A stretch of 64,000 nucleotides of DNA from Mytilisepta virgata (GCA_028015205.1 CM051514.1:22150150-22214149), one strand, 5' to 3'; counted from the first letter of the stretch, positions 1-12,795 are shown. Notes: generated by a model from the sequence alone, not told the origin. Numbers and translations: made by a program.

Positions 1-1639
1 CTGCAGATCGAGGAGATTCAGGTTGATTTTAAATATGTCTCATCATTATAACTGACTTTTATTATTTTTGGATAATTTTGGATGTAATTTTCCTGGATAT
101 TTTCGGGTCACAAATTCGATATGTGTATAATTTCCGATAGGGGTTTCAAGTTCACCGACGAACTCCTCGGTCATAAAAAGCCCCCCCCCCCCCCAACAAT
201 GATACTTGGACAATTGTTGGTTATTGCTTTACTTGTCAACAGAATGCTTACTCTTCCGGAGCACCTGAGTCTACCCCCCATTTTTTGGTGGGGTCCATGT
301 TGTTCATTGTAGTGCTTGTATTGTTTTGGTCTTGTCTTCCTTGTTCTCTAGGGTTTGTCAGTTGTTTCAATTTTCCCTTCCTTCGAATATCCCTTTGGTA
401 TTTCTTGAATTTACTTGAATGTTTTATCAAAGCTTCAAGCAGAGATATCAAGTTCACTTACTACAGAGCAAGAAATTTTATACAATTTCTTGCCACCTCA
501 TCTTTAAAAATATAACTTTAAAAATTACTCAAGACACACGATTTTAATAAATCTATTAATAATAAATCATCAAATTTGAGTGGCCATTTCAACACTTTTC
601 TCATAGGATCTATGAATTTTTTACATTTTTTGGGGGTTTCTGTCTTGAATTGTGAACTGTTGATCTCTACCGAGGACAATGAAAAACCTAGATACATTTA
701 CAAGTAATCTTCCCAAATGTATGTTCAATCGAATGGAATGATGTCTTATTGATGCTTCACTGATATCTTTTAATATTCACCAAGTAGAAAACAATTCCTC
801 ACAATAAAGCAATACGTCCATACCAAATATAAGAAATACACATGTGCAGGATTTTAAAGATATTTTTTATAAAGAACATCAAAACATAAACAAAATAAAT
901 ACATAAATTAAATCTATTGATTTTTTGTATTCTGACTTAAAAACAACTATTTCAATGAGCATTTTTCAAACTAAATATAGAAACTTTCATTCAGTTAGCG
1001 TTATATAATTATCCAAAACTGATTAATCTTTTTCCATAATTCAAATAAATCCATTGTTTTTTTTCATGGTGTGATGAACATTTCAGAAACTTCTTTTTAA
1101 ATCAAAATTTCTCAGGATTACTCCAGAAATGTCATTATGTATTTCAATTTTCAATTCATTTGTCAAATTAAAATTCAATCGCTTGTTCAAACTGCTACTG
1201 CCGTACAATGTATAATACTCTCCGTTTTCTTCAGCTCAACTTTGTCCAACTCCACAACTGACAATTTTACATTTAATATGTTCAATTTTCAACAGGCTCT
1301 TTGGCTGTAAACTATCACCATCCTATTAATAAAAACGGAAAATTTTATATTAAGTATACATCTACATAAAATCCTTGTGACTGTACAAATTTGAATATAC
1401 TTTTTTTTTATCAGGAATTGACTAAGTAAAACATTTTTGTTCAAGTACAAGTAAGTTGTTGGGAAATATATAATTTATTTGTATATGAGCCGTAGAAACA
1501 GGTAGAAATGTATAACATTTTAGCCGTAGAAACAGGTAGAAATGTATAACATTTTTGGCAATTAAAAATAAATGTATATTTTCAAACAATTTACAGAATG
1601 ATTGTTGGTTTCCCCTAATGTGATCAGGTCTGTTTTTAC
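1..1639. other. AT-rich non-coding stretch
   Basis: I see no supportable gene here. A run of 14 C lies at about 181-194. A 34-bp unit beginning AGCCGTAGAAACAGG occurs twice in tandem at 1488-1521 and 1522-1555. Short reading frames are present but lack splice borders or recognisable motifs. Confidence 0.6.
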
Positions 1640-1750
1640 CTTCCGGGTAAATTTTTTTCCAGGCAGAAACAAATAAACTGCTGCAACATGAGGGCATGAT
1701 ACGTCTGTCGTCCAGGAAATAAAATTTCACAAGGTAGGTCCCATCCCACT
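1640..1750 (-). CDS. Candidate internal exon of an unidentified host gene
   Basis: A 111-nt open stretch on the minus strand is bounded by a good acceptor (TTTTCTGTTCCAG, exon from 1750) and a donor (GAAG/GTAAAA, exon to 1640). It is phase 1 at both ends, so it could be a symmetric internal exon. The 37-residue translation contains WDGTYLVKFYFLDDRR and ends AWKKIYPEG, with normal amino-acid composition rather than translated repeat. I do not recognise the family, and no flanking exon could be joined to it. It could be chance. Confidence 0.3.
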
Positions 1751-1779
1751 CTGGAACAGAAAATTGTAACTTCACCAAA

Positions 1780-2184
1780 AAGTATAAAGACCTTTATACT
1801 ATCCCAACAAACAGCTGTTTAAAGTTTGAAGTAAATAGGACAATGCGTTCTTAAGATACAGCATGACATGTGAAAAATTCCCCCTTTTTTAATGAACAAA
1901 GTTCCATAACTCTGAAATGTGAACGAATAAAATTCCATAACCGTCCAAAGTGTGAAAAATTGACAGTTTTCGACGATTTTTCAACGAATAAAGATCCATG
2001 TCATATCGGAATTTATGAGAAAAAAAAACAAAACAAAAGGGAGCTTACGTCAATAGATTTAATTAAGTCACCAAAGTTTCATGAAAATTTGTGAAAGCGT
2101 TTTCGAGTTGTTGTCCGAAGTGTGGACGACAGACAGAAACAACGGTATACCATAATACGTCCCGTCTTTTAAGACGGACGTATA
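1780..2184 (+). repeat. Dispersed repeat ending in a terminal hairpin
   Basis: This block looks like a common bivalve interspersed repeat (recognised by resemblance, not by search). Its right end has a spacer reading GTGGACGACAGACAG, followed by a near-perfect hairpin at 2155-2183 (ATACGTCCCGTCTT paired with AAGACGGACGTAT, one bulged base). No protein is encoded. The left boundary is approximate. Confidence 0.45.
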
Positions 2185-2193
2185 TAAATTAAA

Positions 2194-3157
2194 TAAATTT
2201 CCTGTTTTGTTTGGTGGCAATTATTAATGTTGATTTAAATTGTCTGACTGTCTATTAGAAACTGTTATAATATCATGCAACTTTCTACCCCCATGTTTTT
2301 AAATAGCTTATTTTATGGAATCAGGAATGAAACAAACTTAAATAATAAAATAAATTTTGTCTGGCCTAAAAGAATACTTTTATATTTAGCAATGATAATT
2401 TTTTTTTTATTAATTGGGAAAATTCATGAAAATGGCACATTTCTAGCCCCTTTTTACAAAGATAATAATACAGGGAAACATGACTTCATATAAAGCACTG
2501 TGAACAAAAATACAATACAGAGCCCCAGATAACGTGCCTATCAGCTTCATTTACGCATTGAAAAGTGGAAGATAAGCTTGAGAAATATTTTCAGGTCATC
2601 AAAGTTATGCTCAGTCTGAAACTATGCACAGGTCTACCAAGTCTGAAGTGTTATGGCTTCATACATATTTACCTGTAAGCTACATTATTGACATTTAGTT
2701 ACAAAGAACTTTAATGTAAAATTTTATCAGTCACTCATCAGTTAAATGTAGGTCAAAGTGACCAAAATCAAGCAGTAGTGTAACAAAATACCAGAAATAA
2801 TGTTACCTTGCATTTTGTCGTATCACATTTCTCAGGTTATAAACCTTTTCCTGTTCAGGGTTACACATGACAAAGCTTGAGGCTGTAAAATTAGAATACA
2901 AAGTACAAGTTAAATAAATGGGTAATAAGTGTAAGATTGTGTTACAACAAACACATTTTCAAAACAATTCTTAATTTAGGTCAAATTACTTTTTTTTATT
3001 TGATATATATTGTTTTATTGGGGTTTAAGATACAACAAACTGGTCAGTTACCAACTTGCTTATCAGAGACCATCAATTCCTGACATCATTTAGGAAACTG
3101 AAAACTGTTGTTTGCACATTATATGAACAAATAGTCATTTGTTTTCTTAGGAATATA
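2194..3157. other. Non-coding, nothing recognised
   Basis: About 960 bp of AT-rich sequence without a convincing reading frame, repeat terminus or splice-bounded exon. Confidence 0.5.
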
Positions 3158-3351
3158 TATACTGAACCGCAAAAGAAACGTCGCACAAAATGACATGTTC
3201 ACATACATTTATTTCAAAGTGACATTTATATATTTTAAATTAATTTTTACAAAATTTAATGAATGATTTACAGTCTTTTGGTTACAATGTTCACAAAAAC
3301 GTCACAATTGTCGCAACGTCACATGTTTTCAATGCTGTGCTCCCACGTCCG

Positions 3352-4388
3352 TTAATAACGTGTATGTCCTCCACCGGCACCAATTACTGCGGCACATCTT
3401 CGGTACATGGAGTTGATGAGCCGATTAATAAACGCCATCGGAATACGTGCCCATACTCTCTGAAAAGCTTGTGAAAGTTCAGCTGCAGTTGTCGGACTTG
3501 GCTGCTCATTATTCAACCGTCTTTGAACTTCGTCCCATAAATGTTCAATAGGGTTTAAATCTGGACTCAAAGCCAGCCAATCCATAACATTAATGTTATT
3601 CTGCTGTAGGAAGTCTCTTGTGGCTCTTGCGGTATGCGCACGTGCATTGTCCTGTTGGAAAGTCTTGTTTTGATGACGTGCGAAATGGGGCTGAACACGG
3701 GGTGTCAAGACTTGGTCGATATAACGGGCAGCTGTTACGCCATTTCCTCTGCCTGAGCCAAGGTTCTGAAAGATGACTGGACCAAGTTTAACGTTAAGGC
3801 CGATTCCACCCCATACCATGATGCTAGGTCCTCCCCACGCGTCTGTTTCCAGAATGCAGCTGTCTTCGTAACGTTCCCCGCGTCTTCTCCACACTCTGGT
3901 TCTGCCATCGGCTGTTGAAATGCAGTAACGGCTTTCGTCAGAGAAGACGATGTTACGCCATTGTCGATTTCGCCAATTCTGTCGCTGAGTGGCCCACTGA
4001 AGACGAGCTTGACGGTGTCGAGGAGTAAGAATAGGTCCTCTTGCTGGACGGCGACATCTCATGTTTCTAGCAGCTAATCGCCGACGAACCGTATCATCAC
4101 TTATGGGTCGTCCATGTGTTCCAACAGTGTTTCTGGCAGTTTCGGCAGCTGGGGTGAACCGATTCATCAAATGGTGACGAACAATGCCTCTATTCTGTCT
4201 AGGGGTAGTGACTTGGGGTCTACCACTCCGTTGACGGTCATTTGTGCTGTTTGTTGCATTGTACCGTGTCCGTAGACGTTCACTGTTCGAACAGCACAGT
4301 TGAAGTCGTTGGCAATAACTCTGGCAGATTGCCCAGCATCCAATCGACCAATGACCTGTTCTCTCTGTTGTGGAGTCAGACGTGGCAT
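3352..4388 (-). pseudogene. Tc1-like DD34E transposase, frameshifted
   Basis: The transposase would bind the terminal repeats and catalyse cut-and-paste transposition in the nucleus. I choose the ATG at 4388, opening MPRLTPQQREQVIGRL, because a TATA box lies at 4435-4443; an in-frame ATG at 4448 would overlap that box. The first reading frame gives the N-terminal helix-turn-helix down to about 4279. A one-base loss in GTGAACG there shifts the frame, and the rest continues in another frame to 3352. That second part holds the catalytic residues: D in FSDES, D in QQDNARAH, and E in SPDLNPIEHLW, with 34 residues between the last two. Arg-rich linkers between the DNA-binding and catalytic halves are retained. 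The family assignment is firm; whether the lesion is real or a sequencing error cannot be told. Confidence 0.9.
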
Positions 4389-4434
4389 AGCTTCTGTATC
4401 AACACTGATACTAACACTCTTTAATTTTCTCCGG

Positions 4435-4443
4435 CCTTTTATA
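4435..4443 (-). promoter_or_regulatory. TATA box of the Tc1 transposase
   Basis: TATAAAAGG reads on the minus strand about 47 bp upstream of the chosen ATG at 4388 and within 270 bp of the right terminal repeat. Its position supports starting the protein at MPRLTPQQ rather than at the upstream in-frame ATG. Confidence 0.6.
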
Positions 4444-4702
4444 CCCATAAAGGAGCATGAATTTCACGAACATTTAAGATTTAAGAAAAATTACCGCCAA
4501 GTGTGTCCCACGAGCGGTTTTAGGTACGGTCGCTCTACGATATCAACTGAAAATTATTCAACCGAAAATTTAATTCACAGTTAATTTAATCTTACCTGGT
4601 GATGTAATCGTAATACTGATTATATAAAAATCATTAATTAATATTTATTTTGAATTTTGCTAACATTTTGAAAAAGCGACGTTTCTTTTGCGGTTCAGTA
4701 TA

Positions 4703-5124
4703 TGTTCCATACACATTTATGATACATTATTCTCCAAAATTTGTGATTCATGACTGTTGAAGGCTTTCTGCTATTCAATATTTCAAAGAGGTTAATGAAA
4801 TTGTTTTCCTCATTATGTAAGGAAAGATAACTCATGCATACGGGAGACCACTACAATATCTGCAAATAGGGAATATATGTATAAAATATATCAACGAGGT
4901 ACTTTTTTATAAGTCTATGTGGTATATGACTCTTTGATTTTAGAACTGCAATGAATGTTTGTGTACAATGTATTCCTATTCAAATTTAAAATTTTCGCCT
5001 ATTTTCAAAATATCAGATTGAACATATAGGCACATGGTTATTTTCATGCAGTTCCCAGTGAAGGATGTTTATAATAAACTTATATAAAAATACTACATGA
5101 AGGTTAAATTGTGTTTTGTTCATC
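4703..5124. other. Non-coding, nothing recognised
   Basis: Flank between the Tc1 element and the SINE. AT-rich, with no supportable gene. Confidence 0.5.
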
Positions 5125-5475
5125 ATAAATGATGGATGGATGAATTATTGTTTAACGTCCAATGGCAACCAGGTGCATATCAGAACGAGAACATGTTAAT
5201 ATAATATCAATATGATCCCTGCTTTGTACTAGACCAACACGCTGAGCTGGATTTTAACGTGCTAGCTTAACGCAGGAAGACATATCGCCCCACTCGGACA
5301 CATTATACTGACTACCAGTCCTTTGCTCTTACTCCTATAGGCTATATGCCACATGCATGGTGGAGAAGCAGCAAATACCAATTTTATTGTCTTTGGTTTG
5401 ACCTGGCCGGGGATCGAACCCGCGACAATCCGCACTGGAGGCAAGCATGCTACCAGGAGACCACTGAGGCAGTTT
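5125..5475 (-). mobile_element. tRNA-derived SINE
   Basis: Read on the minus strand, the element begins near 5475 with a tRNA-like head. It has CTCAGTGGTCTCCTGGTAGC as an A-box region and a B box GGTTCGATCCC about 35 bp further on (around 5405-5415). The body runs about 340 bp and ends with GGACGTTAAACAAT and a short ATCC microsatellite tail. This is the layout of a pol III-transcribed SINE copied by a partner LINE. It is not a working tRNA gene: the acceptor stem is not formed and the length is wrong. Confidence 0.65.
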
Positions 5476-7435
5476 TCATTATAAATGATATTTTTATTTC
5501 CTCATGTTGACCTATGCAAGACCCTGTATTATAGGTGTAAAGTTTTACAATACTTTTAAGCACAATTTTAGAACTAATTCAAGAATGGTATAATGATTGT
5601 TGTCAGAATTTTAGTAAAGTAAAAGTTTTTGTGATCATCATTCTTTATGTTTTTAAGGCAAGGTGGGAGAACAAAGTGACAAAGTCATATTACTTAATTT
5701 ATACTCTTGGTTGGTTTTTGCATTGGCCCTTAGATATGGATTCAAGGTTGGATGTAGTGTTCCAAGTATCAATTCCACTTTATTTTACTACTCATTTTGA
5801 ACCACTTTTTTACAAGCATATATGTAACCGTCTTGTCCTTTTTAATCTTTTTTTTTGCCATATAACATCAGCTTGTAATTAAAATATAATATGTACCCTA
5901 TCATCTTGTATATTTAAAATTTTCATCATATTTGTATACAACTATGGACTATTTATGTCTGAAATAAATGATTATTATTATTATCATTATAACAATAAAA
6001 AAAAACTCATTTTTTCTGTCAAAAGTTAGAAAACTAGAAAATGTGTCAATAAGACACGTCCCACCCTAAAAACAATATAGGTTTTGTAATATTGCCCTAT
6101 TTGTTTAAGTATCATTGACAACATGCATATGATTTCTAAGATATGGAGCTATGGCAGTATCAATTTGATTTTTTTACTATATGTTCGAATGAGCAGGTTT
6201 AAAAAAAATTTCAAATGTAAAAAATATGAGGAAGTGGACCTAAACATAAACCTAAAAAAACAAAAACAAATCCCTCATTCCTTACCCTGTGGTCGATTGG
6301 CAGATCAGAACAGGGCAAAATGCTTATATATATTATTCATTATCTGGCTTTCAAAGTAAACTACAATCACTTGGTTACAATAAAAAGATGCTTTATTAAC
6401 AACTAAAAACTTAGCCAGAGTTTGGGCTTCTTTTTTTTTTTGGGGGGGGGGGGGGGTGGTAAATGTTATGTTTAAACAAAACAAATATTTTTATGACTTA
6501 TCATGTTCTGATATTGAATTTTGTACTATTCTCACACAAATATTCTTTTTTAAATACGGTTCACGAGAAATGAAAAACAGACAGTCAGTGAACAGGTGAT
6601 ACACCACTTAGTGTTGTGGGCAAATGCATGTGGGTCATGTTGCTGATATACGTTACCTTAATATTTAAGATCAGCATAATCAGTGTTTGATCAATTACAA
6701 TGCCTGCATCATTGCTGTTCCTTCTCACCGGCTGAAACCACGTGAAATGTCCACTCTTCAAGCTTCTCAAAGATTAATATTTCCATATAAGGAAATTATA
6801 CCCCGCCTTCATACGATGATGGACGGCTCAAGTTTTACCACACCAAAGCCTTTTTCTCCAAATATAGACACGCATTGCGACGTACAACCTAAGGATATAC
6901 GTTGTTATATCATTCGCATCAATCTCAACGAAAAATAACCGAAATTTTAACGTAAATATCTTTTCTGACGGAAACAACGCCGGCATTAACGTCCATGACG
7001 TAGCACGCAATGGTCATGAATATTCATGTTATTAGCAGGAGTTATCTCCCCCTGATCAAAAATAGAAAATGTTGCCTTAACATAGCTGCGTAGATCAAGA
7101 TAGAAAAAAATTTGACCCAAAAGGAGCCAAAATACATACATTTGCACTGTAAAACTTTTGGAACCAAATCAAAAATTCGACTCAAGCGAGTTTGAGATAA
7201 CGAGAGTTGACTGTACATGTATATATAAAAGGTATATATGTACAATGTAGGGAAATGAGAACCACATTTTTTTTGCATAATACATGTAAATACTTGCTGC
7301 GCATTTTGATTTTGTGTCAAGGTCATGTTCACTATTTGTATATCCTTTAACTATTTGTCACTTTTAAGCCTAAAAATGTGGTTCCATAAACCCAAATAGA
7401 CCACACTGTATCAATACTGTTTCAATATTTTCCAG
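5476..7435. other. Non-coding with repeat scraps
   Basis: No gene supported. Around 6040-6350 a stretch starting GTCAATAAGACACGTCCCAC resembles a dispersed mollusc repeat. A T10G13 homopolymer run sits at about 6430-6456. Confidence 0.45.
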
Positions 7436-7517
7436 ATGAGAATGGAGGATCACTGCCTGTAGCAGTGAATTCAAAGGTGGAGCATTACACCCCAGCAAGA
7501 GGAATGGTGATTGAGAG
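7436..7517 (+). CDS. Candidate exon upstream of the BEN-domain gene
   Basis: An 82-nt open stretch lies between an acceptor (ATATTTTCCAG) and a donor (GAGAG/GTGTGA). It encodes a plausible peptide containing SLPVAVNSKVEHYTPARG. It could be the preceding exon of the BEN-domain gene at 7860. However, with the obvious acceptor at 7860 the join is out of frame; an alternative acceptor 13 bp inside (AACAG) keeps a frame open only briefly. Weak call. Confidence 0.3.
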
Positions 7518-7859
7518 GTGTGAATATGCAAGTTTCAGTAAATTCCTGTCGTTGAAGAAAATTACACATATTATTTTTGATGCGTTTAAACGAGCAAAAT
7601 TTATTATACATGTAGTTTCTTCAGATATTTATTTTTTCTAATTTCTACACATTCTTGTATGTCTGGGTTTTTTTTAAAGCATATTAATTATCATTGACAT
7701 ATCACTATTTACATATCACAATAGTATGTCAAGTTTTATTTTGATTTTTTTTGCAACATTAAAGACGTGTAAGGCTTTGACGTTATATTTCTATTTCCAT
7801 TAAAACAAACATTATGAATAAGACTGAAAATGTTGAATTGGTGATTTTAATTTTTTTAG

Positions 7860-8752
7860 AAAGTGCTAACAGAGAACACACCGATGCCTTGCGGTTACCA
7901 GTACCTGGTTGGGGGGACATCGGTGATTGTACCATCAAAATGGTTAAATACAACAACAGCTAAATTCTAGGGAAAACCGAAATCCTTTGCCCTGAAAAAA
8001 ATTATGGATGGTTGTCTGCACCCAGGGGAAATTAAAGGGATGACGGCGAGAAATTTCATTGATCGCACACCTCTTGGAGAAGCAATTAAATGTAAGATTT
8101 TTTAAAAATCTTCTGCTTTCATAAATTAGATTTAGTAAATTTGACATAAATAATTCTCTATAAGTATGTACAAGTAAATTACTAATGTATGTTTGTCAAT
8201 CATGCAAGTGCACTCAAAACCCCAACTTTGGTAGATGAAATAGGTGTTTTGAATATGTATATCAACAGGAAAGGATATGGAGTACCGTCCACATACGTCA
8301 ATGAGACAATATCCCAAAAAATAGAACATTGCAAAAACTGATATCATCTTATGTTTATTTAATTAAAAACTAATAAACTTTTCAATAATAAATATGCATG
8401 CCGTCTTCGGTGAATTTTTTCCGTTCAGAAGTGATCTTCAGTTTTCTTTGGTTCCAAAGATAGTATTCAGAATAGCTGATATACTGATTTATATAATAAA
8501 ATTTTCAAAATATCTTGAATATGGTAAAAAAAATTAATCAAAATGGTTTTATTATCCATGTATATAGTATGTTTATTGAATTGCTTTCTGTGGTACAAAG
8601 GTATATTGTAACAAATGCCAGTCATATATATTGCTCTTTTAGTGTATGGAATAAACCAGCTTGGGTTGACAGAACCAAAGATTGTGGACAGTGTCAACTC
8701 CAAACTATCCACCATGAGGAGGGCTGGAAAGAAACTATTTGATGACATTTAA
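7860..8752 (+). pseudogene. BEN-domain gene fragment with an in-frame stop
   Basis: Two exons fit GT-AG rules. The first (7860-8091) follows TTTTTTTAG and ends before GTAAGA; the second (8643-8752) follows TTGCTCTTTTAG and ends in TAA at 8750. Phases match (1 then 2). Together they encode a BEN-like fold: a start with GGTSVIVPSKW, a middle with ALKKIMDGCLHPGE, and the closing NSKLSTMRRAGKK, which matches the family's conserved N-x-K...RR end. BEN domains bind DNA or chromatin proteins and occur in host repressors and in mobile elements. An in-frame TAG at 7968-7970 breaks the protein. An AATAAA lies at 8759. The assignment rests on motif resemblance only. Confidence 0.55.
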
Positions 8753-8869
8753 AAATTAAATAAAATTTGTTTTCTCACTGACATTTGTTCAAAAATTATT
8801 TGAGGTGCTGAAGAAGAGGATTTCTATCTGTTAATTGTTGTCTCCCTTTTTTCATAGGTCGCAACAACA

Positions 8870-9470
8870 TTCACTGCAGCACGGTTGCTGCAACCTTGCA
8901 GAAACAATCACTGCTGCAACTTTGTAGCAAACTTGCTGCAACATTGCAGGAAAGCTCATTTGCATACTATTTTTGATGGCTTGCAGCAAGGTTGCTGCAA
9001 ATGCCTTGCTGCAACTATACTGCAACCTTGCAGAATGCTTGCAGCAAGGCTGATTTTTTTTAAGGGTATGTTTGCTGTTAGCTGTTATTGTCTTATTCCG
9101 TGTTAGCTGTTGTAGGACAATTATTTTTTTTGTTATCTGTTATTGTGAGAATGTAATTGCTGTTATCAGTTATTGAAAATTGGAATGTTAGAATTTCGAC
9201 AGCCAATTTTAGGTAGAAATTGAAGATCACTGAAAATTGGGATCCTACCACTGCTAATATAGTGCTCCTTATTCTTATTTCAGTTATGATCAGTTATTAA
9301 ACATAAATCAACATACTTTTAATGATGTTTAAAACTGTTATTAGTCATTTTCGATTTACTGTTATCTGTTATTGATTTTCATTTACTGTTATCTTGTTTT
9401 TATCACTTTCGATTCCTTGTTATCTGTTTTAAGCCAAATCAATTTGCTGTTTTGCTGTTATTGGACCCCC
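8870..9470. repeat. Two adjoining simple-repeat-like blocks
   Basis: From 8870 to 9055 the words TTGCTGCAACCTTGCAG and their inversions recur, giving a locally foldable block. From 9060 to 9470 variants of GTTATCTGTTATTG recur about ten times with decayed spacing. Neither encodes a protein. Both look like degenerate tandem or dispersed repeat DNA. Confidence 0.5.
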
Positions 9471-9474
9471 TTCT

Positions 9475-10816
9475 TTGAATGAAAATAAACCATTGCCTAG
9501 CTATAATAATCTGCGTCTTTTAGGCTTTCATGTAGACAAAAGAACTTCATATTTTATTACCGGAACATGTTTATTTAACTTTTATTCGCGCTACACCAGA
9601 ATTAATGAAAATGTATTTATAACAACTACAACAACATTCAGAAACACCTATGCTAAATATAGAAATTTGATCAACGGTTCTCAGAATTGCAAAAATAACA
9701 ACCAATCAAATTGAGCGGGTAAACGATTTCCGGTGGAAGCAACACTAGAATAGCCAACTGTTCGCGTGCAGCTCATAATGTTTTACGACACCTGTGGTGC
9801 CAAAACATTTGGAGGCCGTCATATTAGAATCTTGTTTTTTTTACGATTTTATATTTGGTTTTGTACGACTTGTGTATTTTCTACATTTAAATCGTTTTGT
9901 GCCCCTTTTGACCACAGGATATCTATTTACTTTTATTCTGCAGCGAAGATCAGCTTTTAGCACGCCGGCAATAACTTTGTATTGGAACATCTAACCTCTT
10001 TTCTATGAATGCTTCCGCATTTTCTTCTGTTTGCGTATTGAAACAATGTTTGAAAGTAGTGCAATTTCCATTATCAGGGCTCGTTCAACCTTTAACCCAG
10101 CCTGATTCCCTGGAATGCCATCATTGTAGACGTACTGAATATTTAAGTGGGACCCAAACTTCCTTGAACAAGTCTCAATCGTTTTTTTTTTATTCTGAAA
10201 CTTTAGCCAGGGAATATTTTGAACTCCATGTTTTGAAATAAATATAATTTTATGAATAATTCTTGTATCTATTTTTCCCGTTACAACATGAGTTATTGTT
10301 CGCTTGTCGAGACTGATATTATAACAGACACAAAGTTTTTTTTTCACAAGACACCTATATATATATTGAAGTTATAAATGTGGTTGGATCTGAATAAAAG
10401 AGTCGATATTCATTCATTTTTTTAATATATTTTATTTTGGTTTGAAAACGTTTCGATTGCGAATTACGCGTACATACCAAAATCAGCGGACCGTATAATG
10501 AATACAACGGACCGTAAAGTGGCATGCGCATGCATTGACATTTAGCGTTTGTTCGTGAACAGTTAGTCAGAAGAGTATCAATCGTCCTATAGTCAGGATC
10601 CAAACAATAAATCAAGGTATGCCTTTAATTTTTATAATTGTTGAATACAATTGTAGGTTTTATACAAAGTAAGCATTGGAAGAAACAATTTTGAGATATA
10701 ATATCATACCGTCCCCAGGGGTTGCATGTGAATACTTTTTTAATTTCTCTAACGTAATTCGTTTGTCAGATGTTAATTTAATGAACTAGATTCCTAAAAG
10801 TCATTTTTCAGTTTTT
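9475..10816. other. Non-coding, nothing recognised
   Basis: Short reading frames exist on both strands, but none has splice borders, conserved motifs or convincing composition. Confidence 0.45.
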
Positions 10817-10940
10817 AAAGGGCAAAAACTCCTATAAGGGGTCAATCAATGATTTTGGTCATGTTGACTTATTTGTAGATCTTACTCTGTTGAACATTTT
10901 TGCTGTTTACAATTTGTCTTGATCTATAATAATCATCCAG
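10817..10940 (+). repeat. Left half of a dispersed repeat split by the Harbinger element
   Basis: From AAGGGCAAAAACTCCTATAA onward this aligns almost base for base with 32233-32350 elsewhere in the window. The match stops at CAG 10938-10940 and resumes at 27588 on the other side of the Harbinger element (27588-27830 matches about 32350-32590). The intact copy near 32.3 kb therefore shows the empty site. Confidence 0.85.
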
Positions 10941-11074
10941 GGTCGTATTTGTTTGCCCCCTTCTGTTGTTCTCCAGCATCTCTCCATGATTGTTATGAAA
11001 CAAACAAAAATTGATTGATCCTGGAGAGAATTCTCTTCATGATTACTCCATTCTTGTTTGTTTGCACGGACAAC

Positions 11075-12791
11075 ATGGTTGAGGCAATATTTAATGATAT
11101 TATGTTGGATTCAGACGATGAATCTGAAGACGACGACAACACAGTGGTAGTTTTTGGCACAGCACTTCAGGCTATTGTGTAAGCTTATCTTAAATAATAA
11201 CCTTGAAAATTCCATCAACTATCATTTAATATTTCACGTGAAAGAAGGCGGGGGATATAAAGTACTTATTTACAGTATGCGTATATGCATCGTGCTGTCT
11301 TCTTGAAATAATGGACAAATTTTGTTCACAGTTATCAGTTTAAAAGTCAATATATATTTCCTTTTAAAAATTAATAAAGTTCTATTTATATATAATATGT
11401 ACAATAATAATTATTCAATTTAACCATAAGTTAAGTAAGTGTATTTGTTGTGTATGTCTATTGAAATTTCGAGGGGATGGGAAATATTTTTGCCTTCTTC
11501 CCTTTAGATAAGTTAATGCAAGATGTTTTGGGGGGGCAAAACGTGGAACAGAACATTTTTGCATTCCAGATGCTGTTCATATTTTGTTAGACAAAAATCC
11601 CAGATCCTTCCCTTTCCCCCAATCGAAATAAGACGAACCTAGCCTTTAGAAATTTAAGGAATTTTAATATCAAATTTTCATTTACTCATCATTTGAATCG
11701 TATTAAATTGTAGTTTAAATCAATTTTTAAGTAGCTATATATGACTGATAAAATATACTTTTCTTTTTTTCAGTCACCGGGCGAAACGTATTCGACTGCA
11801 CAATTATATGTCTGATGTTGTGGCAGAATTTTCTGCAGTAGAATTTCGCAGAGTCTTTAGGATTTCTAGAGAATGCTTCCACCATATCTGTCAGTTACTT
11901 TCAACATGTCCTGAAATGACTGTTAGAGCATCAGATTATGGTGGTAGAGAGAGAATAACACTGGAAAAAACCGTCCTGATTGCATTGAGATACCTTGGTC
12001 ATCAGGAAAATACACGCCTCATATCTAATATATTTGATGTTTCAGATTCTTCTGTAATTATTTGCAGAGACAGAGTAACCACTGCTATACTGAACAATCT
12101 TATGGATAGGTATATTTCATGGCCGTTGGATCGAGCTTCAAAGAATGAGGTTAAAGCAAAGTTTCATGAAAAAAAAGGGATTCCCCGGAGTATTAGGTTG
12201 TATTGACGGTACTCACATCCAGATAAAACCACCAAGTAATCACCCACAAAGCTATGTTAATAGGAAAGGGTACCACAGTGTGGTTTTACAGGCTGTTTGT
12301 ACCCCAAATATGATGTTTTCTAACTGTTACACAGGCTGGCCAGGGAGTTGTCATGACGCACGTGTGCTTAGAAACTCGGATCTCTGGAATGAAGCACCGT
12401 TGGCATGTGGACAAGACCATATTTTGGGTGATGGGGCTTATCCAGTGAGACCCTGGCTCATGACCCCTTATAGAGATACTGGGAATCTTACTCAACAGCA
12501 GAGGAGATATAATTTTGCACACTCATCTACTCGAAGTATCATTGAACGTACCTTTGCCTTATTAAAAGGACGCTTTAGGAGACAACATTATGTTGAAACA
12601 AGAAACATGGAAACATAAACGACATAATTCTTGCATGCTGCACCCTTCATAACATTTCTATCAGTGATGGTGATGTGGCCATTGATTTTATGGACCCAAT
12701 AGATCCATTGGAACAAGACAATGTGAATGTACCTGGACCAGATCCAGCTGGAGTTTTGAAAAGGGATAATATTGCTAGAAATCTGCCTTAA
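11075..12791 (+). pseudogene. HARBI1-like transposase, two exons, two frameshifts
   Basis: This is the nuclease of the Harbinger element, a DDE_Tnp_4-type domestic relative of HARBI1. Exon 1 (11075-11178) opens with ATGGTTGAG and encodes an acidic N-terminus. The intron 11179-11773 starts GTAAGC and ends TTTTTTTCAG, and exon 2 continues in phase. The N-terminal part holds the helical region with RERITLEKTVLIALRYL. Catalytic residues follow: D in GCIDGTHI, D in LGDGAYP, E in RSIIERTF. The C-terminus ends at TAA 12789, overlapping an AATAAA. Two one-base frameshifts break it: eight A at 12169-12176 where seven would keep frame, and another near 12610. The homologous sequence is otherwise continuous, so decay or base-calling error is recent. 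Confidence 0.88.
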
Positions 12792-12795
12792 TAAA

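Larger units (their letters stand above)
3160..4700 (-). mobile_element. Tc1/mariner-family DNA transposon
   Basis: A 1541-bp element is flanked by TA dinucleotides (3158-3159 and 4701-4702), the target used by Tc1/mariner. Its ends are perfect 25-bp inverted repeats, 3160-3184 and 4676-4700, beginning TACTGAACCGCAAAAGAAAC. The only gene is a minus-strand DD34E transposase with a one-base frameshift. The perfect repeats with a single coding lesion suggest a fairly recent copy that is non-autonomous as read here. Confidence 0.93.

Noticed and set aside
5395..5475. A possible tRNA gene (A and B box like sequences)
   Set aside because: No acceptor stem closes and the homology continues into a ~340-bp body with a microsatellite tail; it is the head of a SINE.
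10003..10615. Minus-strand frames of 114 and 86 codons
   Set aside because: No splice borders, no domain motif, and composition close to translated AT-rich DNA.
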